Counted from the first letter of the stretch, positions 43,357 through 51,984 are shown. The stretch: DNA of 64,000 nt from Bog-756 sp963704585 (GCA_963704585.1 OY969919.1:62001-126000), one strand, 5' to 3'. The notes: generated from the letters alone by a model not told the origin. Translations and numbers: made by a program.

Positions 43357-44100
43357 ATGGACGCCCTGGTGGTGCTGCCCACCTACAACGAGTCGGAGAA
43401 CGTGGAACACGTCCTCACCCGCATCCGGGCCGCTGTGCCTGCGGCGACGGTGCTCGTCGTCGACGACGGCAGCCCGGACGGCACGGCCGACCTCGCCGAG
43501 CGGATCGGCAAGGAGCTGGGCGGCGTCGAGGTGCTCCGGCGGCACGAGAAGTCAGGGTTGGGCAGCGCGTACCGGGCCGGCTTCCGGTGGGGGCTCGAGC
43601 GAGGATTCGACGCATGCGTCGAGATGGACGCCGACCTCTCGCACGAGCCCGAGGCCCTGCCCGCGCTCCTCGCGCCGCTGGCCGACGGCCACGAGGCGGT
43701 CATCGGGTCACGGTACGTGCCCGGAGGGTCGATCCCCGACTGGACCTGGCACCGGCGGCTCCTCTCGCGCGGCGGCAACCTCTACGCCTCGGCGGTCCTG
43801 GGGCTCGGTGTGGCGGACTCGACCGCCGGCTTCCGCGCGTACGCGGCGTCGCTGCTCGAGCGCATCGAGCTCGACTCGGTCCGGGCCGAGGGGTACGGCT
43901 TCCAGATCGAGATGACCTATCGGTCCAAGCAGTGCGGCGCCTCCCTCGTCGAGGTGCCGATCCGCTTCGTCGACCGGGTCGAAGGGGAGTCGAAGATGTC
44001 GATGGCCATCGTCGTCGAGGCCCTCGCACTCGTGACCTGGTGGGGCCTGCAGCGGCTGGTCGGACGTCCGCGGAGCCGCGAACCCGTCGCCCTCCCGTGA
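43357..44100 (+). CDS. ppm1: Polyprenol monophosphomannose synthase (GT2)
   Basis: Moves mannose from GDP-mannose to polyprenol phosphate, the donor for lipomannan and protein mannosylation outside the membrane. The 247-residue GT2 domain shows VVLPTYNESENVEHVLTRI, VVDDGSPDGTADLAE, the metal site in CVEMDADLSHEPEALP, VIGSRYVPGGSIPDWTWHR, LSRGGNLYASAVLGLG, DSTAGFRAY and EVPIRFVDRVEGESKMS. It lacks the N-terminal acyltransferase domain of mycobacterial Ppm1 and the C-terminal membrane helices of some homologues. Gene symbol is by function. Confidence 0.9.
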   Translation: MDALVVLPTYNESENVEHVLTRIRAAVPAATVLVVDDGSPDGTADLAERIGKELGGVEVLRRHEKSGLGSAYRAGFRWGLERGFDACVEMDADLSHEPEALPALLAPLADGHEAVIGSRYVPGGSIPDWTWHRRLLSRGGNLYASAVLGLGVADSTAGFRAYAASLLERIELDSVRAEGYGFQIEMTYRSKQCGASLVEVPIRFVDRVEGESKMSMAIVVEALALVTWWGLQRLVGRPRSREPVALP

Positions 44101-44113
44101 CGTCGCCGGGGCC

Positions 44114-44806
44114 GTGAGCTCCGCCGGCCGCGTCCTCGTCGTCGACGACGAGCCCTTCATCACCGACGTCCTCGGCGAGGCGCTGCGCTTCGAGGGGTTC
44201 GAGACCGAGGAGGTCGGGACCGGCACGGAGGCGCTGGACCGGGCGCGCCTCGGCAGCTACGACTTCATCGTCCTCGACGTGATGCTCCCCGACATCGACG
44301 GCTTCGAGGTCTGCCGGAAGCTGCGCGACGCGGACGTGCGGACCCCGGTCCTCTTCCTGACCGCCCGGGACGCGACCGTCGACAAGGTCACCGGGCTCGT
44401 GCTCGGGGACGACTACCTCACCAAACCGTTCAGCATCGAGGAGCTCGTGGCCCGCATCCGGGCGGTCCTGCGTCGCACGGCGGTCGACGACCCCGACACC
44501 GCCGACACCCTCCGGTGCGCCGACCTCGTGGTCGACGTGCGTACCCACGAGGTCCACCGCGACGGCACCCCGGTCGACCTCACCGCGACCGAGTTCCGGC
44601 TCCTTCTCTTCCTGCTGCGCCACCCGCGGCAGGTGATGTCCAAGGGGCAGATCCTCGACGCGGTGTGGGAGGACGGGTTCGAGGGCGACTCGAACATCGT
44701 GGAGATCTACGTCTCGTACCTCCGCAAGAAGATCGACTGTTTCGTGCCGCCGCTCATCCACACCGTGCGCGGCGTGGGGTACTGCCTCCGGGAGCCGCGC
44801 CGGTGA
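44114..44806 (+). CDS. OmpR/PhoB family response regulator
   Basis: A 230-residue two-domain protein. The receiver has acidic pair VDDEPF, phosphorylated Asp55 in FIVLDVMLPD, the Thr in LFLTARDA and Lys in LTKPF. The usual GADDY before that lysine is GDDY here, one residue short. The output domain is a winged helix (VDLTATEFRLLLFLLRHPRQ, SKGQILDAVWEDGFEGDSN, IVEIYVSYLRKKI). It overlaps the kinase gene by four bases (GTGA). Target genes are unknown; neighbours suggest an envelope role. Confidence 0.95.
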   Translation: MSSAGRVLVVDDEPFITDVLGEALRFEGFETEEVGTGTEALDRARLGSYDFIVLDVMLPDIDGFEVCRKLRDADVRTPVLFLTARDATVDKVTGLVLGDDYLTKPFSIEELVARIRAVLRRTAVDDPDTADTLRCADLVVDVRTHEVHRDGTPVDLTATEFRLLLFLLRHPRQVMSKGQILDAVWEDGFEGDSNIVEIYVSYLRKKIDCFVPPLIHTVRGVGYCLREPRR

Positions 44807-46368
44807 CCCTCCGCCGGCGTCTCGTCGCGGCCATGATCGTGATCGTCGCGCTCGGGCTCGCCACGGTCGACGTGATCACGTTCACGTCGCTCGAGTCGTA
44901 CCTGTACGGACGCGTCGACGACCAGCTCGCCACCGCGTCGGAGCAGGCGGCGGACCTCGTCGCCCGGGCCGATGCGCGCGGCTTCGTCGTGACGTCCGGC
45001 GAGATCCAGTCACGGGTGAGCCCCGACGTCTACGTCGAGCTGCTCGCGCCGAACGGGCAGTTGCTGGTCGCGAAGCCCTCGGGCTACCGGTCGGAGGTCG
45101 ATCCGGCGCCCCGGCTGCCCGTCCCCCTCCCGGTGCATGCCGCGCCGGACGTCGACCGGTTGCCGCGGAGCAGTGCCCCCTACCACCCGGACTCCGCGTC
45201 GGTCAACGTCCCCTCCGCCGGCCGGACGGGACCCGAGTACCGCCTGCTCGCGTCCTCGCTCCCGGGGACGACCCTCGTGGTCGCGACGCGGCTCGACTCG
45301 GTCACCGCGACGCTCGACTCGCTGCGCACCATCGAGGTCGCGGTGACCGTGGGCCTGCTCGTCGCCCTGCTGCTCCTCATCGGCCTGCTGATGCGCTACG
45401 GCCTCCGGCCGCTCGAGGACATGACCGCCGAGGCCGACGCGATCGCCGCCGGCGACCTCTCGCGGCGGGTCCACCCCGAGGACGGGCGGAGCGAGGTCGG
45501 CCGGCTCGGCCGGGCGCTCAACGGGATGCTCGCGCAGATCGAGACGGCGTTCGCCCAGCGGGCACGCTCCGAGGAGCGGCTCCGCAGCTTCCTCGCCGAC
45601 GCGAGCCACGAGCTGCGCACCCCGCTGACCTCCATCCGGGGCTACGCCGAGCTGCTGCGGAAGGACGCGCTCACCGACCGGGCCGCCCGCGATCGTGCGC
45701 TCGCCCGCATCGAGCAGGAGGCGGCCCGCATGGGCGCGCTGGTCGGCGACCTGGCGGTGCTGGCCCGGGAGGGGGAGGAGCCCGAGCCGCCGCGGCGCCG
45801 GGTCGACCTGGCCGCCGCCGCCGCCGAGGCGGTCGCCGACGCGCGGACCGTGGATCCGGCACGTCCCATCGAGCTCGACGCCAGCCACGAGGTGCCGGTG
45901 CTCGCCGACGCGGACCGACTCGAGCAGATGGTGCACAACCTGGTGCGCAACGCGCTCGTGCACACTCCCGCGGGCACGCCGGTCGCGGTGCACGTCGGGA
46001 CACGCGCCGACCGGGCGGTGCTCGTCGTCCGCGACGAGGGACCCGGCATGGCCCCCGAGCAGGCCAGCCGGGTCTTCGACCGCTTCTACCGGGGCGACCT
46101 CCAGCGCCGCGACGGCGGCTCCGGACTCGGTCTCTTCATCGTCGCGACGCTTGCGCAGGCCTTCGGGGGCACCGCGCGGGTCGAGACCGCACCCGGCGAG
46201 GGATCGACCTTCGAGGTCGAGCTGCCGCTCGACGGGTCGGCGACCACCGCACCACACGACGCGCCGGCCCGGCCCGCCGGGCACCACGTGCAGGGGGACG
46301 GGCACGAGCCGTACGAGGTGGTCGGCGGCGAACGGGGAGGCGGGGTCGAGCCGACGGTGGGGCGCTAG
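44803..46368 (+). CDS. Membrane sensor histidine kinase
   Basis: A 521-residue HisKA/HATPase_c kinase. A first helix (LVAAMIVIVALGLATVDVI) and a second (VAVTVGLLVALLLLIGLLM) bracket an extracytoplasmic sensor of about 150 residues; a HAMP domain follows (GDLSRRVHPEDGRSEVGRL). The H-box is FLADASHELRTPLTSIRG with His269, the N-box LVRNALVHTPAG, and the G-boxes DEGPGMAPEQASRVFDRF and GGSGLGLFIVATLAQ. The final ~45 residues are His/Gly-rich and unconserved. The signal sensed is unknown. It is co-translated with its regulator. Confidence 0.94.
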   Translation: MTLRRRLVAAMIVIVALGLATVDVITFTSLESYLYGRVDDQLATASEQAADLVARADARGFVVTSGEIQSRVSPDVYVELLAPNGQLLVAKPSGYRSEVDPAPRLPVPLPVHAAPDVDRLPRSSAPYHPDSASVNVPSAGRTGPEYRLLASSLPGTTLVVATRLDSVTATLDSLRTIEVAVTVGLLVALLLLIGLLMRYGLRPLEDMTAEADAIAAGDLSRRVHPEDGRSEVGRLGRALNGMLAQIETAFAQRARSEERLRSFLADASHELRTPLTSIRGYAELLRKDALTDRAARDRALARIEQEAARMGALVGDLAVLAREGEEPEPPRRRVDLAAAAAEAVADARTVDPARPIELDASHEVPVLADADRLEQMVHNLVRNALVHTPAGTPVAVHVGTRADRAVLVVRDEGPGMAPEQASRVFDRFYRGDLQRRDGGSGLGLFIVATLAQAFGGTARVETAPGEGSTFEVELPLDGSATTAPHDAPARPAGHHVQGDGHEPYEVVGGERGGGVEPTVGR

Positions 46369-46384
46369 AACGCCGCGGAGCCAG

Positions 46385-46433
46385 CCGGCTCAGAGCTCGC
46401 GAACGCTGCCCGGGTGGGAGCGATGCGAGCCGG
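46385..46433. terminator. Possible bidirectional terminator hairpin
   Basis: CCGGCTC (46385-46391) and GAGCCGG (46427-46433) are inverted across 35 bases in the gap between two convergent genes (kinase and GT32). The loop is long and no U-tract follows, so this is only a candidate. Confidence 0.2.
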
Positions 46434-46454
46434 AGATCGTCACCCGAGCCTCCG

Positions 46455-47357
46455 TCACGGTTCGCCGTGCTCTGCAGTCCCGGCGTGGTGGTGCAGGTCG
46501 GGCTCGAAGGGTTGGCCCGCCAATCGACGCAGGCGGATCTCGACACTCCTGCCGAGCCGGGCGTACCGGAGGTCGGACGCGGGGCTCAACCGGGTCCGGC
46601 GGTCGATCTCGTCGGCCAGGCTGGATCGGCCCAGGGCGATGCGAAAGAGGCGCGAGACGAGGATGTGGTCGCCGAGGAGCTCCTCGGTCGACCGACGCCT
46701 CAGTGCGGGGCCCATGACGGCATTCCACAGCATCACGGTCCACGGCGCAGCTCGCAGGACGACGGACGGATCCTGGAACGGGGAGAGGAACCGCCGCCAC
46801 TCGTACCAGAGGACCGGTGCGATCTTTTCCGACGGCAGGTTGAGCAGTCCCGGGCCCTGGCGGGACGAGCCGATCGCCCCGGAGCCGAGCGCCGCCCACG
46901 GGAGGTTCGACCAGTCGTCGGTCGAGGCGAGTGCCCGGTCCTGCCCATCGATCCAGCTGGCCAACGCCGGCGCACCGGCGCGGCCGGCGAAGATGTTGTT
47001 GAAGAAGCGCCCCGCGTCAGCGCCCCAGGCGACCAGGTCGTGTGTGCTCAGGTGATCGGTCAATCCGTCGAGCGGGCGCAGGGCGATGCAATCGCTGTCG
47101 ATCCACAGTCCGCCGTGGCGGTACACCACCCGCGTGCGCACGTAGTCGGCGCGCTGCACCGGACCGGCCAGCCGATGCCACACCGACCGGTCGAGATCCG
47201 GGAGCCAGTCGAAGGCGCTCTCCCGGTCGAGCACGTGGAGCTCCATCGACGGTCCCAGGTGGCGCTCGATGGTCTGTGCGCAGAGGGTGAGGTAGGACGG
47301 GCGACGTCCACCTGGCGGGTCCTCCCAGTACATCCAGACGTGGGTGGTGTTCTTCAC
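46455..47357 (-). CDS. GT32-type (Och1-like/capsular) glycosyltransferase
   Basis: About 300 residues. The nucleotide-sugar site is ADYVRTRVVYRHGGLWIDSD, with the DxD motif and the GG(L/I)(W/Y)xDxD pattern of the GT32 Gly_transf_sug family; VKNTTHVWMYWEDPPGG at the N-terminus fits the usual IPKxIHxxW start. Targets include capsule, teichoic-acid-like or lipid-linked glycans. GTG 47357 has GGAG nine bases upstream; an in-frame GTG at 47417 would add 20 unconserved residues. It is alone on its strand and visibly less GC-biased than its neighbours. Confidence 0.85.
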   Translation of the reverse strand: MKNTTHVWMYWEDPPGGRRPSYLTLCAQTIERHLGPSMELHVLDRESAFDWLPDLDRSVWHRLAGPVQRADYVRTRVVYRHGGLWIDSDCIALRPLDGLTDHLSTHDLVAWGADAGRFFNNIFAGRAGAPALASWIDGQDRALASTDDWSNLPWAALGSGAIGSSRQGPGLLNLPSEKIAPVLWYEWRRFLSPFQDPSVVLRAAPWTVMLWNAVMGPALRRRSTEELLGDHILVSRLFRIALGRSSLADEIDRRTRLSPASDLRYARLGRSVEIRLRRLAGQPFEPDLHHHAGTAEHGEP

Positions 47358-47443
47358 GGGGATCCGCTCCTGCCTTTCGCCCCATCGCCCCGGTGGACGC
47401 ACGTTCCAGCCGGGCACGCAGCTGGCGTGCCGTGCTGACGTGG

Positions 47444-47472
47444 GTCACGTGACGTCCGCACCTGTTCGGACG
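47444..47472. promoter_or_regulatory. Palindromes between the GT32 gene and the hydrolase gene
   Basis: GTCACGTGAC (47444-47453) is a perfect 10-bp palindrome, and CGTCCG/CGGACG (47453-47458 and 47467-47472) an inverted repeat next to it. They lie in the 177-base divergent gap, about 60 bases before the hydrolase start, and may be operators. No regulator gene is adjacent. Confidence 0.35.
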
Positions 47473-47522
47473 CCAACGTATCGGGAACGGCGCCGGACCG
47501 ACGGGAGCATCGGCCGCGCCCC

Positions 47523-47528
47523 TAGAGT
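47523..47528 (+). promoter_or_regulatory. Putative -10 element of the hydrolase gene
   Basis: TAGAGT lies 6 bases before the ATG at 47535, matching the leaderless spacing found elsewhere in the window. Confidence 0.45.
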
Positions 47529-47534
47529 GACTGG

Positions 47535-48350
47535 ATGCTGGCGACGGCCGAGCGGGGCTCCGGCCATCCCGTCGTGCTCCTCCACGGCCAGCCCGGGAGC
47601 GGCGCGTCCTGGGACCCGGTCACCCGCCTGCTGGAACCCGAGTTCCGCGTGCTCGCCCCCGACCGGCCGGGTTACGGCGCGACAACGGCGGAGGCGCGGG
47701 GGATCGCCGCCAACGCCGCGGCCCTCGGCGATTTCCTCCTCGAGCGTGGCGCGTCACCGGCGACGGTCGTCGCGCACAGCTGGGCGGGCGGTGTGGCCGT
47801 CCTGCTCGCGACCGGTCGTCCCGAGCTCGTCGCCGACCTCGTGCTGGTGGGCGCGGCCTGCACCGAGGACAGCGTCGACGCGGTCGACCGGCTCCTCGGG
47901 GTCCCGGTCCTCGGCGGGTTGCTGACCGTGGCCGGGCTCGTGGCCATCGGGGAGGTCCTCCCGCGCCTTCGCCCCCTCTCGCGCTACGCGCCGGCCCGCC
48001 TGCGGGCGCCCCTCGCGACCGCGCTGCCCGACCGGTCGGTGTTCGGGGGCCGGTGGCGGGCGCTCGGGCGGACGCGGCGCTCGTTCCTCGTCGAGCAGCA
48101 CGCGCTCCTCGACGAGCTCGACGCGGTGCGTGCCGCGCTCCCGTCGGTCGCGGTACCGACCACGGTGGTCACGGGGGAGTGGGACCTGGTGGTCCGGCCC
48201 GGTGCGGCGGTCACTCTGGCCGACGCGATCCCCGGGGCCACGCTCGTCCGGGTCCCCGATGCGGGACACTTCGTGGCACGCGACGCCCCGGAGCTCCTCG
48301 CCGAAGTCATCCGGACCGGTGCGGCCGCGACCGCCGGTCCTTCGACGTAG
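47535..48350 (+). CDS. Alpha/beta hydrolase
   Basis: A 271-residue alpha/beta-hydrolase-fold protein. VVLLHGQPGSGASWDPV has the oxyanion HG motif, VLAPDRPGYGAT follows, the nucleophile is the Ser in VVAHSWAGGVAV, and the catalytic His is in VPDAGHFVARDAPE; the Asp should be in VVTGEWDLVV. The nucleophile elbow has Trp after Ser, as in haloperoxidase/epoxide hydrolase-like members. The substrate is unknown. It stands alone between two leftward genes, with its own -10 box. Confidence 0.9.
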   Translation: MLATAERGSGHPVVLLHGQPGSGASWDPVTRLLEPEFRVLAPDRPGYGATTAEARGIAANAAALGDFLLERGASPATVVAHSWAGGVAVLLATGRPELVADLVLVGAACTEDSVDAVDRLLGVPVLGGLLTVAGLVAIGEVLPRLRPLSRYAPARLRAPLATALPDRSVFGGRWRALGRTRRSFLVEQHALLDELDAVRAALPSVAVPTTVVTGEWDLVVRPGAAVTLADAIPGATLVRVPDAGHFVARDAPELLAEVIRTGAAATAGPST

Positions 48351-48401
48351 GCCGCCCTCGCGGCCCTGGTCCACCGCGCGGACCCGGATTCGGGCGCCCG
48401 C

Positions 48402-49766
48402 TCAGCCGACCGCCGCGCGCCGTCCCGCGGTCCCCGGCGACGCCGCCGTCGAGAAGGCCGCATCCGGGGCGAGCGCGGCGAACACCGCGCGCAGCTTGAG
48501 GTCGGCTTCCCGCCGTTCCTCCCCGGGGTCCGAGCCGGCCACGACACCCACGCCGGCCGCGAGGCGCGCCCGCAGGCCGTCGAGGGTCATCGAGCGGATC
48601 CCGAGGACCCAAGTGCCGTCGCCCGCCGCGTCGACGTATCCGACGGGTCCGGCGTAGGCGGCACGCACGAGCGGCTCGAGCCGCGCGATCGCGCGCCGCG
48701 CCGCGTCGGTGGGCACGCCGCCCACCGCGGGGGTCGGGTGCAGTGCGCCGACCAGCTCGAGTGCACCCGGCCGCCTGCCGTCGGCCCCTGCACGGAGCGA
48801 GCCGGTGATCGCGGTGCCGAGGTGGCTCATCGAGTGGAGGTGCACGAGATCGGGACGGGCGGGCACCTCGAGCGCGTCGCAGGCGGGTGCGAGGGCCGAA
48901 GCGATGGCCTCGACCACCAGTCGGTGCTCGAGGCCGTCCTTGCTGGAGCCGAGGAGATCGTGGTGGGGGGCTGCCACGTCACCCGGCCGGCCGCTCGTGC
49001 CCGCGAGGGGGCGGCTCACCACCCGGGCGCCACGTCGTTCGACGAGGAGCTCCGGGCTCGCGCCGACGAACCGGCCGCCGGCCGCCGGCAGCGAGAAGAC
49101 CGTGCAGGCCGGCTCGAGGCCGTGCCACCGCCGCAGGAGCGCCGCGACGTCGACGGCGCGGTCGAGGTCCACGTCGACCTGACGCGCGAGGACGACCTTC
49201 ACGAGCTCGCCGCGACCGACGGACGCGACGGCCGTCGCAACCGACGCCTCGAACTCGGCGTCGCTCGAGCACGGGCGCACCACGGGTCGGGTCACCCCGA
49301 CCCCGGTGTCCGCATCTCCCGCCGAGCGCGCGGCGAGCCGCGCGCGCAGTCCGTCGGGCGCATCGGGCAGCGAGCCCGGATCGTCGGCGACCACCGTGAC
49401 CCACTCGTGCCCGTCGGCGTCGGCGCCGTAGAGGAGCTCCGGCACGAGGAGCGACGCCGGCTCGTCGCGGTCGAAGGGGAGAGCGCCGAGGGCGAGCACC
49501 GGAGCGGGCGCATCGGCCCGCGCTCCGGCCGGGAGGCGGTCGGTGCAGGGAATGGCCGCGAGCTCCTCGCCGAGCGCGCGGAGGCGTCCGCCGTCCGCGA
49601 GACCGGCGAGGAGTGGCAGGGTGCGCGCCGTACCGATTCCGACGAGCACCCGGTCACCGTCGTGGAGCAACGCGCCCGAGCCTCCGGCGAGCGCGAACGG
49701 ATCGAGGGGCGGTCCGGGGTCGAGCGGCAGCCGGACCGCCGCGAGCGGCCCCGACGGCGCGGTCAC
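48402..49766 (-). CDS. menF: Isochorismate synthase
   Basis: Turns chorismate to isochorismate, the first step of menaquinone synthesis. The protein has 454 residues. The chorismate-binding domain holds the catalytic Lys in RGELVKVVLARQVDV, SLPAAGGRFVGASPE, SKDGLEHRLVVEAI, LVHLHSMSHLGTAI, ALHPTPAVGGVPTD and GPVGYVDAAGDGTWVLGIRS. The pyruvate-lyase Lys/Glu pattern of salicylate synthases is absent. Its GTG overlaps the ubiE stop by four bases. The name menF is preferred to entC because the operon partner is ubiE. Confidence 0.92.
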   Translation of the reverse strand: MTAPSGPLAAVRLPLDPGPPLDPFALAGGSGALLHDGDRVLVGIGTARTLPLLAGLADGGRLRALGEELAAIPCTDRLPAGARADAPAPVLALGALPFDRDEPASLLVPELLYGADADGHEWVTVVADDPGSLPDAPDGLRARLAARSAGDADTGVGVTRPVVRPCSSDAEFEASVATAVASVGRGELVKVVLARQVDVDLDRAVDVAALLRRWHGLEPACTVFSLPAAGGRFVGASPELLVERRGARVVSRPLAGTSGRPGDVAAPHHDLLGSSKDGLEHRLVVEAIASALAPACDALEVPARPDLVHLHSMSHLGTAITGSLRAGADGRRPGALELVGALHPTPAVGGVPTDAARRAIARLEPLVRAAYAGPVGYVDAAGDGTWVLGIRSMTLDGLRARLAAGVGVVAGSDPGEERREADLKLRAVFAALAPDAAFSTAASPGTAGRRAAVG

Positions 49767-50458
49767 GGTCGTCCCGCCCGCGTCGCCGTGAGCAGCTGGC
49801 TCAGCCCGCCGCTGAGGGCGCGCCGGTTCACCGCGGAGAAGCCGGCCTCGCGCAGGAGTGCGCGCAGCTCGTCCGTCGGCGGCAGGTAGGCCGTCGACGC
49901 CGGGAGGTACCGGTAGGCCGCGGGGTCGGAGAGGACCGCGCCGATGCGCGGGACGGCGTGGCGGAACCAGACCCGGTGTCCCGCACGCAGGAGGGTGTGC
50001 TCGGGTTCTGCCACCTCGAGGAGTGCGATCCGGCCGCCCGGCCGGACCACGCGGGCGAGCTCGCCGAATGCCGCCGGCAGGTCGGTGAAGTTGCGGAGGG
50101 CGTAGCCGCAGGTCACGCCGTCGACGGCCGCCCCGGCGAGCGGCAGGTGGGTGGCGTCGCACTGCACGAGGGGTGCCCCGGAGCGGTTCGCGGTGAGCAT
50201 CCCCCACGAGAGGTCCATGCCGACGGCGCGGTGCCCCGCGCGCCCGATGTCGCGCAGGAAGTCGCCGGTGCCGCAGGCGAGATCGAGGACGGTCGAGCCA
50301 CTCGGGAGCCCGAGGGCGCGGGTCGACATCGTCCGCCAGTGCACGTCGAGGCCGAAGGTCATCACGCGGTTCACGAGGTCGTACCGGGGGGCGATCGCGT
50401 CGAACATCGAACGGACCGCAGCGGTCTTCGCCGCGCCGGTCGGGAGGGCCGTGCTCAC
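49763..50458 (-). CDS. ubiE: Demethylmenaquinone methyltransferase
   Basis: The S-adenosylmethionine-dependent methyltransferase that makes menaquinone from demethylmenaquinone, 231 residues. It has KTAAVRSMFDAIAPRYDLVN, RVMTFGLDVHWRTMST, the SAM-binding VLDLACGTGDFLRDIG, and the family signature YALRNFTDLPAAFGELARV followed by VRPGGRIALLEVAEPEH. GTG 50458 overlaps the MerR stop and menF starts on its own stop, so the three genes are one coupled operon. Confidence 0.95.
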   Translation of the reverse strand: MSTALPTGAAKTAAVRSMFDAIAPRYDLVNRVMTFGLDVHWRTMSTRALGLPSGSTVLDLACGTGDFLRDIGRAGHRAVGMDLSWGMLTANRSGAPLVQCDATHLPLAGAAVDGVTCGYALRNFTDLPAAFGELARVVRPGGRIALLEVAEPEHTLLRAGHRVWFRHAVPRIGAVLSDPAAYRYLPASTAYLPPTDELRALLREAGFSAVNRRALSGGLSQLLTATRAGRP

Positions 50459-51285
50459 CGGGCGCGCGCCACGCGTCGTTCCGCCGCGGTCCCGACCGCT
50501 TCCACGTGCTCGAGCGCGGCTTTGACGAGGGCGCGGGTGAAGTGGTGCCCGACGAGCGTCGTGACCGCCGGGAGCAGCTCGGCGTAGGCCTGCACGAGCG
50601 CGTCGATCTCCGCCTGCCCGAGGGGCCCGGCGGTCGCCGCGTCGGGCAGGTTCCCTTCGCGGATCGGGCCGCGCACGTGGCGCGAGAAGAGCGAGACCGC
50701 GTCGCGGGCGACGACTTCGGTCGCCTCGCGATGACGGCGGGCGACGTCGAGCAGCTCGCCGAGGGGAACGCCCCACTCGAGGAGGACCAGTCCGGCCCGA
50801 GCGGACTCGACGTCCTCGTCGGTGTAGCCGTCGTCACCGGCGACCACCCGCGGGATGAGGAGCCCTTCGGCCTCGACCGCCTTCAGGAGCGCGAGCGGGA
50901 CGCCCGTCTCGGCCGCGAGCTCCGGGAGGGTGAAGGTCCGCTCGGCCGGTGCCGCGTCCTCGTCGCTGTCCGAGAGCGGAGCGGCGGCCGGCGGCGCGCG
51001 GAGCGCGGCATCCGCGCCGTGGCCGTCATGCGCGACCACCTCGGTGAGCAGCGCCTCGTCCGCTGCGTCGAGCTCGCCGCCGACCAGTCGCGCGATGACC
51101 GCGAGGGTGAAGCCGCGCTCCTGCAGCGTCCGGATGCGCTCGAGCCGCGCCAGGTGGTCCGGGCCGTACCAGGCGAGCCGGCCGGCGCGCCGAGGCGGGT
51201 CGAGCAGGCCCTTGCCCTGGTAGTAGCGCACGGTGTCGACCGAGACCCCGGCCCGTCGTGCCAGCTCCTCGACCCGCATCTCCAC
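50455..51285 (-). CDS. MerR family regulator with two HTH segments
   Basis: A 276-residue protein. The N-terminal MerR domain is MRVEELARRAGVSVDTVRYY, then YGPDHLARLERIRTLQERGF. A second, degenerate MerR-like HTH follows at about 115-165 (TFTLPELAAETGVPLALLKA, then EGLLIPR and YTDEDVESARAGLVLLEWG), and the C-terminal ~100 residues are helical. It heads the ubiE-menF operon and may control menaquinone supply. The start is GTG 51285, seven bases after TAGAGT; the more upstream GTG (51294) overlaps that -10 box, and ATG 51279 is the other option. Confidence 0.85.
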   Translation of the reverse strand: MEMRVEELARRAGVSVDTVRYYQGKGLLDPPRRAGRLAWYGPDHLARLERIRTLQERGFTLAVIARLVGGELDAADEALLTEVVAHDGHGADAALRAPPAAAPLSDSDEDAAPAERTFTLPELAAETGVPLALLKAVEAEGLLIPRVVAGDDGYTDEDVESARAGLVLLEWGVPLGELLDVARRHREATEVVARDAVSLFSRHVRGPIREGNLPDAATAGPLGQAEIDALVQAYAELLPAVTTLVGHHFTRALVKAALEHVEAVGTAAERRVARAR

Positions 51286-51292
51286 GCCGTCC

Positions 51293-51298
51293 ACTCTA
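51293..51298 (-). promoter_or_regulatory. Putative -10 element of the merR-ubiE-menF operon
   Basis: TAGAGT on the minus strand, seven bases before the GTG at 51285. It rules out the GTG at 51294, which it overlaps, as the start. Confidence 0.45.
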
Positions 51299-51408
51299 GG
51301 AGTGATCGCTCACACGGTTCGAGCCGGGGGTGCGACGTGGAGCCTCCGCCGTCCGGCGCGGCGTGGCCGGGTGGCGTCCCGGATGCCCGGCGCGGGCGTC
51401 TCCGGGGG

Positions 51409-51864
51409 CTAGTCGAAGTAGCGGTAGACCACCTGGGCGACGCAGCTGGGCTTGGCGGCGCCCTCGACCTCGAGGGTGAGGTCGAGCACCACCTGGACCC
51501 CGCCCGGCACGTCGTCGACCTCGGCGACCGCGACGCCCATGCGCAGGTTCGAGCCGACCGGGACGGGGGACGGGAAGCGCACCTTGTTGCAGCCGTAGTT
51601 GATCCCCATCGACGTGCCCTGCACGGTCAGCACCTCGCCGAGGAGGACCGGCGCGAGGGCGAGCGTGAGGTAGCCGTGCGCGATGGTCGTGCCGAAGGGT
51701 CCGCCCTTGGCGCGTTCGGGATCGACGTGGATCCACTGGTGGTCGCCGGTCGCGTCCGCGAAGCCGTCGATCTGCGCCTGGTCGAGGCGGTGCCACTCGC
51801 TGGTGCCGAGGTGCGTGCCGACGAGATCGTGGAATGCCCTGGTGCCCTGCACGGTCGTTGCCAT
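51409..51864 (-). CDS. MaoC-like (R)-specific enoyl-CoA hydratase
   Basis: A 151-residue hot-dog-fold protein. The hydratase motif is in WHRLDQAQIDGFADATGD, then HQWIHVDPERAKGGPFGTTI and AHGYLTLALAPVLLGEV: the Asp-His pair in DATGDHQWIHVD and FGTTIAHG is the family signature. Members hydrate enoyl-CoA in fatty-acid or polyhydroxyalkanoate metabolism, and some act on mesaconyl or other acyl-CoAs. TACAGT on the minus strand lies eight bases before the ATG. No linked fatty-acid genes are nearby. Confidence 0.92.
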   Translation of the reverse strand: MATTVQGTRAFHDLVGTHLGTSEWHRLDQAQIDGFADATGDHQWIHVDPERAKGGPFGTTIAHGYLTLALAPVLLGEVLTVQGTSMGINYGCNKVRFPSPVPVGSNLRMGVAVAEVDDVPGGVQVVLDLTLEVEGAAKPSCVAQVVYRYFD

Positions 51865-51971
51865 GGGATGGCACTGTAGGGGACCGCGCAGGCCACGGGC
51901 ATCCCGTGGACGGTGGACGGTAGGTCCTCCTACCGGCCGGGAGCAGTCGTTCCTCATCCGGGTCGCGTCGG

Positions 51972-51977
51972 TACGCT
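51972..51977 (+). promoter_or_regulatory. Putative -10 element of the VIT-type transporter gene
   Basis: TACGCT lies 7 bases before the GTG at 51985, which supports that start over the in-frame codon at 51913. Confidence 0.45.
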
Positions 51978-51984
51978 GGCCGTC

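Noticed and set aside
47444..47472. Palindromes as an origin of replication
   Set aside because: No DnaA boxes or AT-rich unwinding region, and no dnaA or dnaN genes nearby.
51292..51294. GTG at 51294 as the merR start
   Set aside because: It overlaps the TAGAGT -10 box; the GTG at 51285 lies seven bases after it.
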